This document shows, in pieces, positions 1 to 11,305 of a stretch of DNA of 64,000 nucleotides. The stretch lies in the NCBI GenBank assembly GCA_963457665.1, contig OY735207.1, positions 47,550,196-47,614,195 of the forward strand, in the 5' to 3' direction. This stretch comes from Thysanoteuthis rhombus. Its lineage: Eukaryota > Mollusca > Cephalopoda > Oegopsida > Thysanoteuthidae. Both the position numbers and the translations under genes were made by a program. The number at the start of each line of letters is the position of its first letter. Within the stretch, counting starts at the first letter, position 1. The notes beneath the pieces are model-generated. The model had not been told where the DNA came from. It made no database searches and worked only from the letters and a program-made list of their open reading frames with translations.

Positions 1-518
1 CGAATAGTGCTACAGCAGTCGCCCATGTCACTTGTTCAACAAGCCAAGCTCTAATACGTTTTCTTTATAATGGATGTTTGTTGTTTTTTTTCAATATCTG
101 CTAGCGCATCTACGTTCTCACACACGTGCATACTTTTTTGGCTTAAAATATAAGATTTTAACTTTTCTTATCAGAATCCGACATTTCATGTTTTTCCAGC
201 TCATATCATCGCCCGGAATTTATAAATGGTCTTACGTTTATAACTTTTTTTTTTCTATTTACTGTCACTACATCCGTGAGTTACACGACGTTCGAGTGAA
301 ATATTGCTTTCCCTGGAATAACAACTAAGATAAAACGTTAAAATTCATGAATTATGTCTACTGTCCTTACCGTTGTTATTTGTATCATTGAAACTAACAT
401 TCATGATATTCTTGATGTTTTTCTACTCATAGGGAATTCTTTGGGCGTAGGATATATCTTCTTCTACGTTGCGATTCCTCGGACGAATCAAGTAATGTCT
501 ATGTCGGTTGTATTTCAG
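1..518 (+). other. Intron sequence upstream of the first PDE9 exon in the window
   Basis: No coding similarity is visible here. The preceding PDE9 exon, which in the family ends just before the LKM residues, was looked for and not found, so it lies off the left edge. The stretch ends in a pyrimidine-rich run and TTTCAG at 513-518, the acceptor for the exon that follows. The open frame starting at 354 simply reads through this intron into the exon. Confidence 0.6.
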
Positions 519-752
519 TTAAAAATGGTCCTGATAAAATGCTGCGATATTTCGAACGAGGTTCGTCCAATGGAGGTGTCAGAACCGTGGGTAGATTGCC
601 TTCTTGAAGAATATTTCAACCAAGCTGACCGGGAAAAGCTTGAAGGACTCCCAGTCGCTCCCTTCATGGACCGGGAAAAAGTCACGAAACCCTCGGCACA
701 AATAGGATTTATCAAGTTCGTTCTACTCCCCATGTTCGAGAATGTCGCAAAA
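519..752 (+). CDS. PDE9A: PDE9-type high-affinity cGMP phosphodiesterase, catalytic-domain exon (gene partial at its 5' end)
   Basis: This exon encodes 78 residues of the PDE catalytic domain and starts and ends in phase 0, between TTTCAG and GTAAGT. PDE9 hydrolyses cGMP to 5'-GMP and is an intracellular enzyme. Family hallmarks seen: CCDISNEV, carrying the metal-binding Asp (Asp402 in human PDE9A2 numbering) and the PDE9 Glu406; [12 protein letters not shown] with Leu420 and Tyr424; and AQIGF with the invariant purine-binding Gln453 and Phe456. Nearly every residue matches the PDE9 pattern, so a pseudogene is unlikely. The other metal ligands (the HD signature) must lie in upstream exons outside the window. 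The exon joins in frame to 2925-3023. Subfamily assignment is from recalled family motifs; the exon limits are read directly. Confidence 0.95.
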
Positions 753-1435
753 GTAAGTTTCTATTTTTCCCTTATCCTTGTTCCCAACTAATCATCTTTA
801 TATCAAGTATCAAATCTTTCTTATAATCAAGCATTATAATAGTTTTATTATCATTAATTATTAACATCTTCAGCGTTATTAATCTATTATCATCGTCGAC
901 CGCGTAACTCATTGGAGATCATTACCATTATCATCAGCCTTTTAGCGTCAGTCAGTGGACATAAAACTTCCTCAAGACATCGCTAGACATTGCTTTCATG
1001 GTTGTCACAGTCAATACTTTCAGAACTTCTTTCGTTTATAATTCTTTTCTCGGAAGCTAAACATTCAAAAAATTAGTTGCCGTCGGCTTAACAATAACAT
1101 AAAAAAATCAACGGCTTTTCAAACAGAAAGGATGTGTTGACGGCTATCTCGCAAAAAATCTATTGTTTTCTTCTGTTTAGTCACTGTACATTGTAGGTTT
1201 AGACATTTACAAAATATCAATAACTTTTAATTAATTCATTAGCTTGCAAGGACATTTTACATCAATATATGCAAACAATGATCTATTTTGCTTTTAATTA
1301 GAAAAGAACAGTGTTTACTCGTGAGTGAAAGTAAGTAAAAAGACATTTAGAATTTACATCATTGTCAATAAGAAGAGATTAAAGTCTGTTTACTATGGGT
1401 CTTGTTTTTGGTGATTATTGAATAATCGGTATAAT

Positions 1436-1855
1436 CAACGCATCCTCTCAATAGTCATTTATGGAGCTGAAACATGGACCCTAACCTAGAGACAGATCCG
1501 CAAATTGAGAACTATGCAACGTGCTCATGAAAGAATTATGTTAAGCCTCACATGGAGAGACCACAAGACAGCACAGTACATCCAGGAAAAGACAAGAGTC
1601 AGGGACATTATAGAATCCATTAAAAAGCTCAAATGGCAGAGGACTGGCCATGTTGCACGAATGGCGGACAACCGATGGACATGCAACTCACAACATGGAT
1701 CCCAAGAGATCATGTGTAGAACCGAGACCGGCAGAATATTAGATGGAAAGACGAGCTAGACAAATTCAGAAAGTACTGGCTCCGCAACGCCCATGATAGA
1801 GAAGTGTGGCGAATCCTGTGGAAGGTCTATGTCAAACAACGGACGTTGAAAGACC

Positions 1856-1893
<38 letters not shown>
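1436..1893 (+). mobile_element. RTE-like LINE, C-terminal and 3' end, with (GAT)n tail
   Basis: Broken frames encode the C-terminal tail of an RTE-clade pol protein. Diagnostic pieces are MQRAHERIML, TWRDHKTAQYIQEKT and LKWQRTGHVARMADNRWT, followed by a degraded WRDELDKFRKYW-like stretch. Upstream sequence encodes the family's YGAETW-like segment. The reverse-transcriptase and endonuclease domains are absent, so the copy is 5'-truncated and dead. It ends in a GAT trinucleotide run (1857-1893) instead of poly(A), as is usual for RTE elements. It lies in the PDE9 intron in sense orientation. At least nine other copies occur in this window. Confidence 0.85.
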
Positions 1894-1894
<1 letters not shown>

Positions 1895-2550
1895 CTCATA
1901 GAATCTTATTCAGTTTCCGTGGCTTAAACTAAATTTTTCTGACTGCAATTGCTCTACAAATCATTTTTAATATCTTTTATTGAATCTTATCACTGTACAA
2001 CAGTGCCTCAGTCCATTTCAAAGTGCTTTGTTCTGGGCCTCACACACTTTTCAAAATTGTATGCCAAGTTCTCTCTCCGTACCACCATCAAAAAATTCTC
2101 GAAATATTTGGTTACCGTGTGACGGGAAAGTATGTGAAAGTGTCAAGTATGGAGTTTTTCATCAAAATATTTCATTGAAGTATGTCAGGCAGTGGCAGGT
2201 ATTAGAAGTACCGTCATACGCAAATGAGCGTATTAGTATCTGTAACTGTGAGTGTACACACTTCTGTATAGCCCAACAAGATTTATTAGATGTCAAAGTA
2301 ATAAATATACAGAAAATCTGATGATCTTATGGAAAATGTATGTATCTAAGTGTATCAAAAAGTCAACAGTCTAATAATAAATGGAAATAATTTACTTTAC
2401 GAAGAATATACGTACGTAGATTAATAATTACACGGCCTGATAAAGGAAAGGGCATGTTTGCACAGCAGATATGCTATTTTTTCATCTTTAGTCAACGGAC
2501 CTACTAATAATAGCTTGATGATGGAAAAAATAATTTATCTATTAAAACAA

Positions 2551-2667
<117 letters not shown>

Positions 2668-2924
2668 CATTCCACAGCGTAAGGATGAAATAAGCACTTA
2701 TTTTACACAACAAATGTTTTTTTGTCAATATAATATCCTTCCTCGTCAAAACACTTTATTCAGTTCCGAATTTCGATCACATAAACAGGCCGGACATTAT
2801 GCAGTGAAATTTTCAAATCAAAATTCAGCCGATAACTGTTCTAAATTATAGACTTATTGATGCATATCCGTACATGAATATCGATTCTCTAATCTTCAAA
2901 TGTATGTATATTTTCAAATTTCAG

Positions 2925-3023
2925 CTCTTTCCCAAGATCGAATCCAACATGGTTGTCCAGTTACAAGGAGCCTTGGAGAGATACAAAGAAATGAAAATTC
3001 ATGAAGATGCTATGAAATCAAAC
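2925..3023 (+). CDS. PDE9A: PDE9 exon encoding the end of the catalytic domain and start of the C-terminal tail
   Basis: After AATTTCAG this exon encodes 33 residues beginning LFPKIESNMV, corresponding to LFPMVEEIM in vertebrate PDE9A, then a charged helix (ALERYKEMKIHEDAMKSN). It joins in phase 0 to the exon ending at 752. The donor at 3024 is GTACGT. If that donor is ignored the frame runs eight more codons to TGA at 3051-3053, so a read-through isoform is possible. The spliced form is preferred because a good acceptor and poly(A) signal lie downstream. The C-terminal tail of PDE9 is poorly conserved, so divergence here is not evidence of decay. Confidence 0.93.
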
Positions 3024-4015
3024 GTACGTAATTCCTCAAGAAGGACTAAATGATCAACAATTATCAATTATTTTTCTCTTCGATAACAAAACACGAACTA
3101 TTTTCTTCCCTATCGTTCGACTTTTGGGGAGAAGAACGACGTTTTTTTTCTAATTAGTTTTTAATAATTTTCTTTTCTTCATTCCATTTTGAAACTTTTT
3201 TGCGATAAAAAAGCCACAAAAATATGATGAATACAAATAATAACAACTCTTCTGTTAGTGATGAGTTATTTTTAGTCAGGATATCTGACAACGAAACAGA
3301 GAATCCGTGCTTTTCCCAAAATCATCATCATCATTAGCAGCAGCATCTTTTTAGCGTCTGTCGTTGGACATAGACCTTCGCCAGATCTCTCTATCATGGG
3401 CATCACAGAACCAACACTTCCTGATCTTGTCTCATCCATCATGGCCATAGATTCGCATATTAACACCATGGGATCCATGTTGTAAGTCGTTATGTCCAGC
3501 GGTTGCCTCACATTGTTTTTGACCAACCCGTTGCTATTTGGGTTTTCTGCTGCATTCCATGATATCTCAACCGGAATTCGAGATCAACTGTCATTCCAGT
3601 TTGCTGCACTGATACCCGTATGTCAATGCACATTGATTTAGATAACCCAATTCACGCCGAGAGAAATGGGTTTATATTTATTTAGTTCTCGCTTCCGTTG
3701 TGTGAGTGCTTTTTGTTTTTATAGTGAAAAGGTCATTGGCTCCTTTTTTTTGGCTTGTTTATAATGGCTGCTAAAATGAACAGAGATTATTAGCTGCGAA
3801 CTAATTTGTGTATTGATTGAATTTATTTTTCAAATTTTGCCAGCCATAATAAGTGTTTTTCGAGTCTCACGTAAAACGAAGTATAAGAGTTTGTTATTTG
3901 ATGAGTTACGTTTTCTCTCCTTCAATTAATATATCTCCAATGAATTATTAGCAACAACGTTCACTTGATATGTTTTGAATACTCGCTTTATCTCTGTTTC
4001 TACTTTCCATTGTAG
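3024..4015 (+). other. Probable last PDE9 intron
   Basis: Runs from GTACGT to a strong polypyrimidine tract and TTGTAG ending at 4015. It contains an antisense RTE fragment (3325-3590). Nothing else was recognised. Confidence 0.6.
3325..3590 (-). mobile_element. RTE-like LINE 3' end fragment
   Basis: On the minus strand this is the same C-terminal RTE region as at 1436-1893, recognisable by its terminal trinucleotide run (short here), the GTCGTTGGACATAGACCTT block and the GATCCATGTTGT block. It is more diverged than other copies and breaks off within the LKWQ region. It lies antisense inside the last PDE9 intron. Confidence 0.75.
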
Positions 4016-4220
4016 CAGACGATACCAAAATCATAGGGGTCAGAAAAGACCAGCAACCTGGATCTCGACGCTGGATCGATTATACAAGGATACACATTGA
4101 AAATGAAACGAAACGAATCTGACAGAAATCCAAACAAATCATTCTCTACAGTGAATCACTACGGAAGAAAATATTTCAAATTTTTATCCAAAGTAATAAA
4201 ATCTTATTTGTCGAATTTCC
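4016..4220 (+). CDS. PDE9A: Probable PDE9 terminal exon (six codons, stop, then 3' UTR)
   Basis: A pyrimidine-rich tract (about 3990-4012) and TTGTAG give an acceptor at 4015. In phase 0 the exon would add QTIPKS and stop with TAG at 4034-4036. The second AG three bases on (NAGNAG pattern, CAG at 4016-4018) would drop only the Gln. The remainder to about 4220 would be 3' UTR, ending shortly after AATAAA at 4195-4200. The evidence is splice-site quality, phase compatibility and the poly(A) signal; there is no conserved protein sequence to confirm it. Confidence 0.5.
4195..4200 (+). terminator. Candidate PDE9 polyadenylation signal
   Basis: A canonical AATAAA about 160 bases after the predicted stop codon, followed by a T-rich stretch (TTATTTGTC). 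This is where the PDE9 transcript would end. Confidence 0.5.
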
Positions 4221-7119
4221 TCACTCTTGTTATCATTCAAGACAGTTTTGAATTGATTTGCTGAAACATTAGCTTTGCGACCGGATGTTTAATGCTTAAC
4301 GCTTTCTGGAAGGACGTTAGCCAAGACGTACTATTAAAAAGTTGAAGATAAAAAAAAACATATTTCTCTCACTGTTAAGTTAGAGATACACACAGTATGA
4401 TTACAAGGTCTGTGTAGGAGATATCCAGCCATTTCATTATAATGAGAAAAATAAATTGCCAAGGGCAACGGTGCATTAGTCCATTTCAAAGTACTCTCCT
4501 CGGGGCTTCATATACTTTTCAAAATAATATATAAAACAGTAAAGATTTCTGTTCATACGTGAATAATAAAATCTATTCTTATGGGTTGTCAAGTTACATC
4601 AAGGTGGAGTAACCGTATCTCAAAATATTTAAGATGGCTTGATACTTTGCAGAGATACATTGTAGTATAAATACCTTGCCACCAGTCTCTTTCAGTGGTG
4701 ACAAGCAGGTGCAAGCTCTCTTTAAGATTCATTTGAGAAAACGACAACAAATTCATAAGGATATATCTTTGGAAATCCATCAGTAGATCTTTACTAAGAT
4801 TGTTTTTTTTCCTTGTACACGTCAATTAATCATGGAACGCCTGGGGAGGACTGAACTCACTATAGTTGATATTTACCAAGCTTAAGTAAGTGCTTTACAT
4901 GGCCAAAGTACTGAAGCACTCGTTGAGGGTCAAATTTTAGCCACGAGCAATGACTTGCTAGACTAGTTTTGTAATCACTGTTCTATGAAAGATGTCCGTG
5001 AATTTACTAATGGAGCAGGTGTAGTTTGCTTGTTTCCACTCTAGGGCAGGCGCCTTGCTTAGCCTCCAGGCTATCGAGTTTAATTTTCAACCAGAGTCAA
5101 AATGACGCTCCCTCGCAATGACAGAGTCAAATTTGCTTTGGGTACAGACGAGAAATACGAGTTTGTCAACCGGCAAGGTTTCCAAACCAGGTGAACCAGA
5201 AGGTTAAACGTTTGGTTTCATTTGAAGACGAGAGCAAATGAAATAATGTCTTCTGACTGAATTTCTGAGACAACAAGTTTTTTTTTTATTAATATACCTT
5301 ATTATTAGTATAGGTAAATTTACCCACGCCGCATAAAATGACGGCATACATAAAATACATGGATACACACGTTGCGTATTACATATACACGGATAATAAA
5401 TACTTGCATTGTAGCGAGTTTGGAGAATAACTTTCTATTGACTACAAACAGATTTTTATTACTTTTTATACATATCATTCTTCTTTTTTTCTATTATTCT
5501 TTAAATTCGGTATTTTCATTATTCCATCAGTACACGAATGGAATTCTATTCTACTACGTCAATTTGATGAATGAAATTCTACTTTACTCCGTAAGTTACG
5601 TCCAATCGCTTTACAGAAGACATCTGCACATCGGTAATTATTGTATGTGTGGATTGATGTAATCACGGCGAAGTGAAGGGTGAATAGATATATTCCAGCT
5701 TTGTTGGTAGAGGTAGATGATGATTAACTATGAATCATATGACCGCACAGATTTGGTTAATTGATCGAACAATGGATTCGTTATCTTCCTCAGTTATATA
5801 TAAAGAGTAACAAAACGTTATTGATCGTAAATTGCCTGGGGGATCAAAAACTAAATTTGCATCAGTGAACATCTCGCTTGGTCAATGGGAGAGTTCTGTG
5901 TTTAAATAGATGCTTCCACACGCATCTTTATAAGAGGGCCAGTAGGTAGGTCAGTCGGTCGGTCGGTCAGTTTGTCCCTAGGTCTGCCGGTCGATCCATC
6001 CCTAATATGTTTGAAATTGATTTTCGGCCCATGGCAGAAAGAATATTTTCAGCCCTGCATTTACAGAGACTAAATCGGGTAATCTCTGCCCGTTATGTCA
6101 TATTTTAGAAAGGGGTTCAATTTATTACAAAATTAGAACGCAGGACTCGGACATTATGGCCCCTTGGAATTACATCGTTCAGAGAATGAAAGGAATTCAA
6201 TAGAGGATAATGGAAGGCGACATTTCGTCCATGTTGGATAATTGGGGACAATTTTCGAGGTCTTCTCGCTCGAATCCTTTCTTACTGTGTCCGACTGCCA
6301 TGTCCCCAAATGTCAGTTGCATGGTTTCTTGGTGTCTGCATATCATATATCAATCTCTCGGAATCGTTCCCAAACTGTTATAGATTTTGAAAAATGGCAG
6401 TCAGTAAGTCTAGTTTAGGATATATTTGTATTGAAAATTGGCTGTCCCAGGGAGAAATACAAGGTCTGATTCAAGTCTTACATGGTACGTACATTGTAAA
6501 TCGATGAACTTCTTTGGAGCAAATTCACTCACTTCAGAAATGAGTTAATTTTTTCTCAAAAACGAAAGGATTATCCAATAAATCAATCCAGTTAAAACAG
6601 TTCATTAAAGCATTGTAAAAATATGTTTCTATAACGATTCCGTTGATTTTGAGTAAACGGATCCTGACCAATTTTTTATCCTAAATTAAAGCATTTATTT
6701 TATAACCAAAAATATAATATTACAAAAGTATCTGAAAGTACTTGATTGATTAATAGAAATATAATAACAGTAGAGGATATGGATTATGTGATGAGACTAA
6801 TTTTTTACCAACGATTCCTTGCCTTCCAGTGACCTCTTGGATCTTTCATCCTCCCGTTCGGGAATCACTGATCTAAAAATGAAAATATAATTTTCTTTAT
6901 CAAAAAAATAAAAAATAAAAAATAGATTGCTATCATGCGTCACTTAGATAAATATGGTGTGCACAGAATTTTAGAATAAAAAGTGATAGAAAAACTGCAG
7001 ATTTTTAGCCCCGCTTATCCATTGACGATTCCGTGACTGAAGTGATTTGGGTGACGTCCAAGAAAGACAAAGTTTAGGATACGAGTTCTTTATTTCTGAA
7101 TTTCCATTGTTTGTAGTGG
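4221..7119. other. Intergenic; no gene recognised
   Basis: No coding similarity is visible. Minor items: a short dispersed repeat near 4465-4530 that matches about 1998-2070; a tRNA-like head around 5040-5105 with a weak box B; and a short GGTC/GGTCA tandem run at about 5955-5990. Confidence 0.6.
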
Positions 7120-7335
7120 CGGTTGAAAAGGGTATCAACTCAGAGCGTTGTGACAAAAAAGCAAGATTAATAAGATGGATTAAAACTAGTAATTGAAAAA
7201 AACGAAAATAATTTCGAAATATCTTCATTTAGAAAAAGTATCAACAATGAGATGGAGTGAAGCTTGTAATAAAATAATGAGAGTGAGATTGCTTCATCTA
7301 AAAGTTATACGATAGAGTGAAACCATCAATCTATT
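7120..7335. repeat. Degenerate minisatellite, unit about 70 bp (locus 1)
   Basis: Recurring phrases (gatggagtgaagcttgtaa, ataatgagagtgagattgc, cttcatctaaaa) spaced about 70 bp apart. The same phrases recur at 8225-8440 and 45940-46290, so this is a dispersed family and not a chance low-complexity patch. Confidence 0.5.
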
Positions 7336-7794
7336 CGAGTAGGAACAGTGATTTTCCTGGTACGTTATTCATAACACACGACGCTTCCAATGATAAAATG
7401 TTGCTGAACGTACGTCGTGTAGCAACAATCAGCAAGCTAACGGATGGTCTGAGGATATGATCAACATACATACAATTTGTTTCTCTGTTTGTTTGCTCTC
7501 ATGCATTTCATTGGTCAGTTTACTTTCCTACTATGACGCAACAATTACGTCATAGATTAAGTCATAGAAACTCTTGAGACTCCATGTTGGATCACGCATT
7601 GAAACAGCTTGGATTGAGTTAAGGCTTTTTTAAAAAGTTAAAATCGGGATACTAGAATTGATAGAAAATGAACTACCCAATAAAAGAGCCAAAGTTTCAA
7701 TAGTGTCGTGAATACGTGGATAACCTCGTCATTTTGACAGGTATATTCTAGTATGTTAAGAAGGAGAAATAAATGGATCTGAATGCACGTAGTT

Positions 7795-8015
7795 GATCAA
7801 TGACTAGCAAGCTTATCTTGCTGACCTTTGTTAATGAGTTCAATCCTCATTGGATCTCACACTATTGATAGTCTCATACGAAACTATGCTAAGTAATCAA
7901 ATTAAAAAGAAAAGAGAAAGGCACAAGTCTTATAGCAAAGATTAGCCAGCTGATCTTACTGGTCGTTGATAGTGCGTTCAATGCTTGTCGTATTCTCCAC
8001 TATGGATGGTCTTAC
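7795..8015 (+). repeat. Two tRNA-like heads (SINE remnants) in tandem
   Basis: Two stretches of about 70 bp (7795-7862 and 7930-8005) have spaced box A-like and box B-like elements; the first box B is GAGTTCAATCC. They share a block reading CTAGCAAGCTTATCTTGCTG or a close variant. A related block occurs near 46755-46790. The cloverleaf is not preserved, so these are tRNA-derived repeats and not tRNA genes. Confidence 0.35.
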
Positions 8016-8224
8016 ACCAACCGAGTTATACTTATATAATGTGTGACCTTTTCATTTATTCAACTATGGACTCTTCCACTCGGGGTGAATATTTTGCTGA
8101 TAAAAAATACCTCTTACCAACGATTTGAAACTATGGACTTTTCAACTGAGACGAAATCACTTTATCTGATTTTCTCAAAAAATCATTTTATAGAAATTCA
8201 AATATACTAGTGAATTTCGTTACG

Positions 8225-8440
8225 GGTATTAACTTGTGAAATAATTAAGAGCAAAAAGTTTTGGAAGAAATAATGATAGTGAAAAGTTCTAAATAAAATT
8301 GTAATGATGAAAAGTTTTTAAAAAAATTATAATAGTGAAAAGTTTTGAATGAAACTATAATTCTGAAAAGTAACAAAAATAAGATGGAGTAAAGCTTTGA
8401 ACAAATTATAATGGTGAAAATCCTTTATTCAAAAAGCTAG
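8225..8440. repeat. Degenerate minisatellite, unit about 70 bp (locus 2)
   Basis: The phrase aatgatagtgaaaagtt and variants recurs several times, and AAGATGGAGTAAAGCTTTG matches loci 1 and 3 of the family. Confidence 0.5.
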
Positions 8441-9143
8441 CATATAATTTCCAAGATTTATTCCGATAACTGAACTCCACCTTTGTATGGTCTATGTTGT
8501 TACCACAGCATTTCAACCTATCCATTCTACAGCCGTCTTCAGGTACAATCTGTAACAAGAGAGCGGTATCTTTATCTTTTTCACATATCTTTTTGGCACA
8601 AGTAATGGAAGCTACTATAGGATTTGGATCAGTATAGCAAACCAAACAGACAATACGATTCACAGCCACTGATGTAACACAGATGACTCTAATTTATCTA
8701 CGCAGGTCCCCCATACGTTCCCTGTTGAGCTAAGAAAACTACATTGCAAAAATCCACATCGTCTCGACTTATGCACGTAATCGGCAAGTTGCTCTATGCT
8801 GTTTCTTACAATGTGCTCACTCTTCAGCTGCGTATTTTCTCCGAGTTTTAGACAATAGCATATAGTTTCTTTTTCCAATCAAATCACCAAAAACAAGTTT
8901 TATGGTAGAGTTTATGGAACGACTTAAGTTTTATGGCATTTTCATTTGATGCTCAACTCTTTCTATCTGATCACTGGGTAGACAAAAAAAAGCAGCAATT
9001 TTTCCTGCTTTGCCAATTGAAAACCGGCCGTTATCTGCGCATGACAGAAAAGAATACAAATGTTTGTGACGTTTTTTTAGTTCGAGCGTACTCTTGAATA
9101 AAAGACGTTTGCCTGTTCCGTCAGTGGAGAACAGGTCTTTCAC
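8406..9143 (-). pseudogene. Unrecognised coding-like remnant, minus strand, in three broken frames
   Basis: I do not recognise this protein. Three open stretches follow each other on the minus strand (9143-8931, 8878-8660, 8669-8406), of 60-90 codons each. The first is Lys-rich (STLELKKRHKHLYSF, then KAGKIAAFFCLPSDQ); the last is Cys-rich (CLVCYTDPNP, ITCAKKICEKDKD, RLKCCGNN). Less biased base composition than the flanks suggests an old gene or transposase. A competing plus-strand frame (9102-9257) overlaps the first stretch, so even the strand is uncertain. Confidence 0.2.
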
Positions 9144-9257
9144 TCAGTAGTTAGCGGAGCAGCCGTTAATTCTAAATTTAGTATCCCTATAGAAAACTTG
9201 CTCAAGGAAGCAATTGTTAATGCCGCTCGAGCGGAAAGGCTAGAACTAAGGAAGTAA
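9102..9257 (+). CDS. Small coding-like frame of unknown function
   Basis: An open frame of 51 codons without ATG, bounded by TAA at 9099-9101 and TAA at 9255-9257. Its end looks like a charged helix (IENLLKEAIVNAARAERLEL). It could be a terminal exon or a transposase tail. It overlaps a minus-strand frame of similar quality (9143-8931) and at most one is real. No family was recognised. Confidence 0.2.
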   Translation, partial: KTFACSVSGEQVFHSVVSGAAVNSKFSIPIENLLKEAIVNAARAERLELRK

Positions 9258-9939
9258 GAATACTTATTCAATTTCCCTCAACGGTATCAGGACAATGAAT
9301 TGGTAAATTTGGCATTCAAGAATTAAGCATGGCTCTCTGATCGAGAGCCCCAAGGGAAATAAGACGGTTTCAGGTCCGTTATGTCGCTGAAATAATTATA
9401 ATGATTTCTACAAGCGACAGCAGTTAGTTTCCAAGTTCAATTATACGCTGGGTTTTTAGATGCTGATTCTCTATACAGTCAGACCCTTTTCACGTGGAAG
9501 GTTGTCTTGATGAAACCTTCTTCCGCGTATTTCTCCTACTTAGCTTAATGAAATACTAAGCTAAAGACCAAACTTTCATCTGCATATTTCTCATACTTTG
9601 CTTTGTTCGCATATTACCACCCATGCAATGATAGAATGTAAAAGAATTTACTTTTGAAATTAAGTATTTCATAATAAGTTTTTGACTAGTTTCCTCCATC
9701 TTATGTCATTTTTCCTTCCGATTCTTCACACTACTTTGTTTTATTTACTACTACTATTACTAATAAATACTTTATCAGAATCTGCAAAACCCAAAACTAC
9801 TACTACTACTACAACTACTGCTGGTATTAAAAATAGTTGTGAGGGTTTGGTACTCTGAGATGCCGTATTTTCATAATTGGCTTTCATGATTGGTTCTCAT
9901 CGTCTTTTTGTTGCTCTTTCAATACCGTAAACTTTAGGG

Positions 9940-10200
9940 CATCTTTCTCCAGGTCAACCATTGGGCTATCGCCTCGAAAGTCGACGTTAAGCTGTTCCTG
10001 CTCTCAAGCAACATTCGTAGCATGTTTCCAGACATTTTCTGAAATTAAAGCATTCGAAGTTTACAAGAGTGTAACAGACGATTTTACGCTTAGGCAAATT
10101 TCTGTCACTTGGCAAAGAAGCCTGTAATATGATCCTCCTTATTCCATTACCAAACAGATTGATTCTCAGCAATTTAATCAGCTCACTCTTCGGAGAAAGT
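9940..10200 (-). pseudogene. Unrecognised coding-like stretch, minus strand
   Basis: Minus-strand frames include 10172-9987 (from MLRINLFGNG) and, one frame over, a run ending VDLEKDALKFTVLKEQQKDD before TGA. A frameshift between them would give one decayed product. Hydrophilic composition and the short, clean C-terminus argue for former coding sequence. No family was recognised. Confidence 0.2.
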
Positions 10201-10829
10201 TCTTAAGTGTATCGGTTGCTCATATGATTTGACCTCTCCATAAAACCGTCTTCCAGTCATGTTTAATAAATTCCACGATGCTATAATTTACTTGGCATAA
10301 ACCGGTTCGCACACACTGCAACACGCTGCACATTGTTTATATGCATATGGCTAGTTAGGAACTGCGGGCAAAGGAGATGTGGTAAACAAAGAAAGAGAGA
10401 GATATTGATTCTTGTTTTTAACGAATCCGTAGATTCAATTTCAACAAGGTAATCATGAATATAATTGAATGCATGTTTCAGAATCTGGCTTTTGAAAGGG
10501 AGACAAATAATCAGACAGTTCGTCCACAAATGCACGTCTTAAGTGGTTGCAAGAGATTTAAAAAAAAAAATTCCCCACTGATGATTTCTGCAGTCAAAAA
10601 CATTTTTATGCAACCATACAAGGTCTGTCTTGAGGGCATTCAGTCATTTGGAATATCTCAAGATCCGGTTACGTGACCTCGATGTAACTTCGTAACCAAT
10701 TAGAAGAAACCTTACTGCACGTTGAGAAGCAAATATTATCCCGTACCGTTACTCAGTCGACAGTGACGTGCAACTGAGTGAGATTGTATACTGTGTGACC
10801 AGCTGAAATCGCTTACCCAGAATAATGGT

Positions 10830-11305
10830 GTACGAGAGAACCTGACACTAAAACAAAAAAAAAGCTAAAAAAAAAAAAAAAGAAAAGAAGGCTCCTAAAG
10901 CTTTATCTTACATACGTAGCCATTCGTATATTCCCTCTTTGCGCAATGATTTCAAGTCGGGTATCTTGATTGGAACATCAGTCGTGTCGGTTTTCCTTTA
11001 TACAAGCCGGAATGAAAGCGATGTTTTTTTTTATTGATGAAATTATTTTCTGACAGGATGAACAAGCACTCTAGTTTTTTTCACGTGGGGTAACGAACTT
11101 ATGAACGCGAACGCAACTAACAGGTACGTTTGATCAAAGAAACATTCAAATGGAGATTAGTCAGCGGAAATAGTAATTTCATACGGCTCTCTAATTAAAA
11201 GGAGAGATTCACACTTACAAGAGAGAGAGAGAGAGAGAGAGCGAAAGACGGAGAGAGTAGGAGGGAGTAAGATAGAGATAAAATGAGAGCCAGCAATCTA
11301 AAAAG
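10830..11305. repeat. Direct duplication, copy 1
   Basis: Matches 12785-13290 in the same orientation over roughly 450 bp with many small differences. Shared blocks include TCGGGTATCTTGATT, GATGAAATTATTTTCTGAC, TTAGTCAGCGGAAATAGTAA and AAAATGAGAGCCAG. Both copies end in a GA-rich tract (11221-11241 here). Inside this copy the segment after the GA tract is repeated once more near 11340-11400. Confidence 0.8.

Noticed and set aside
1998..2110. A mariner transposase C-terminus on the minus strand (also near 4465-4530).
   Set aside because: A short YFEK-like phrase followed by a stop recurs, but no DDD/E motif or terminal inverted repeats could be found, so it is kept only as a dispersed repeat.
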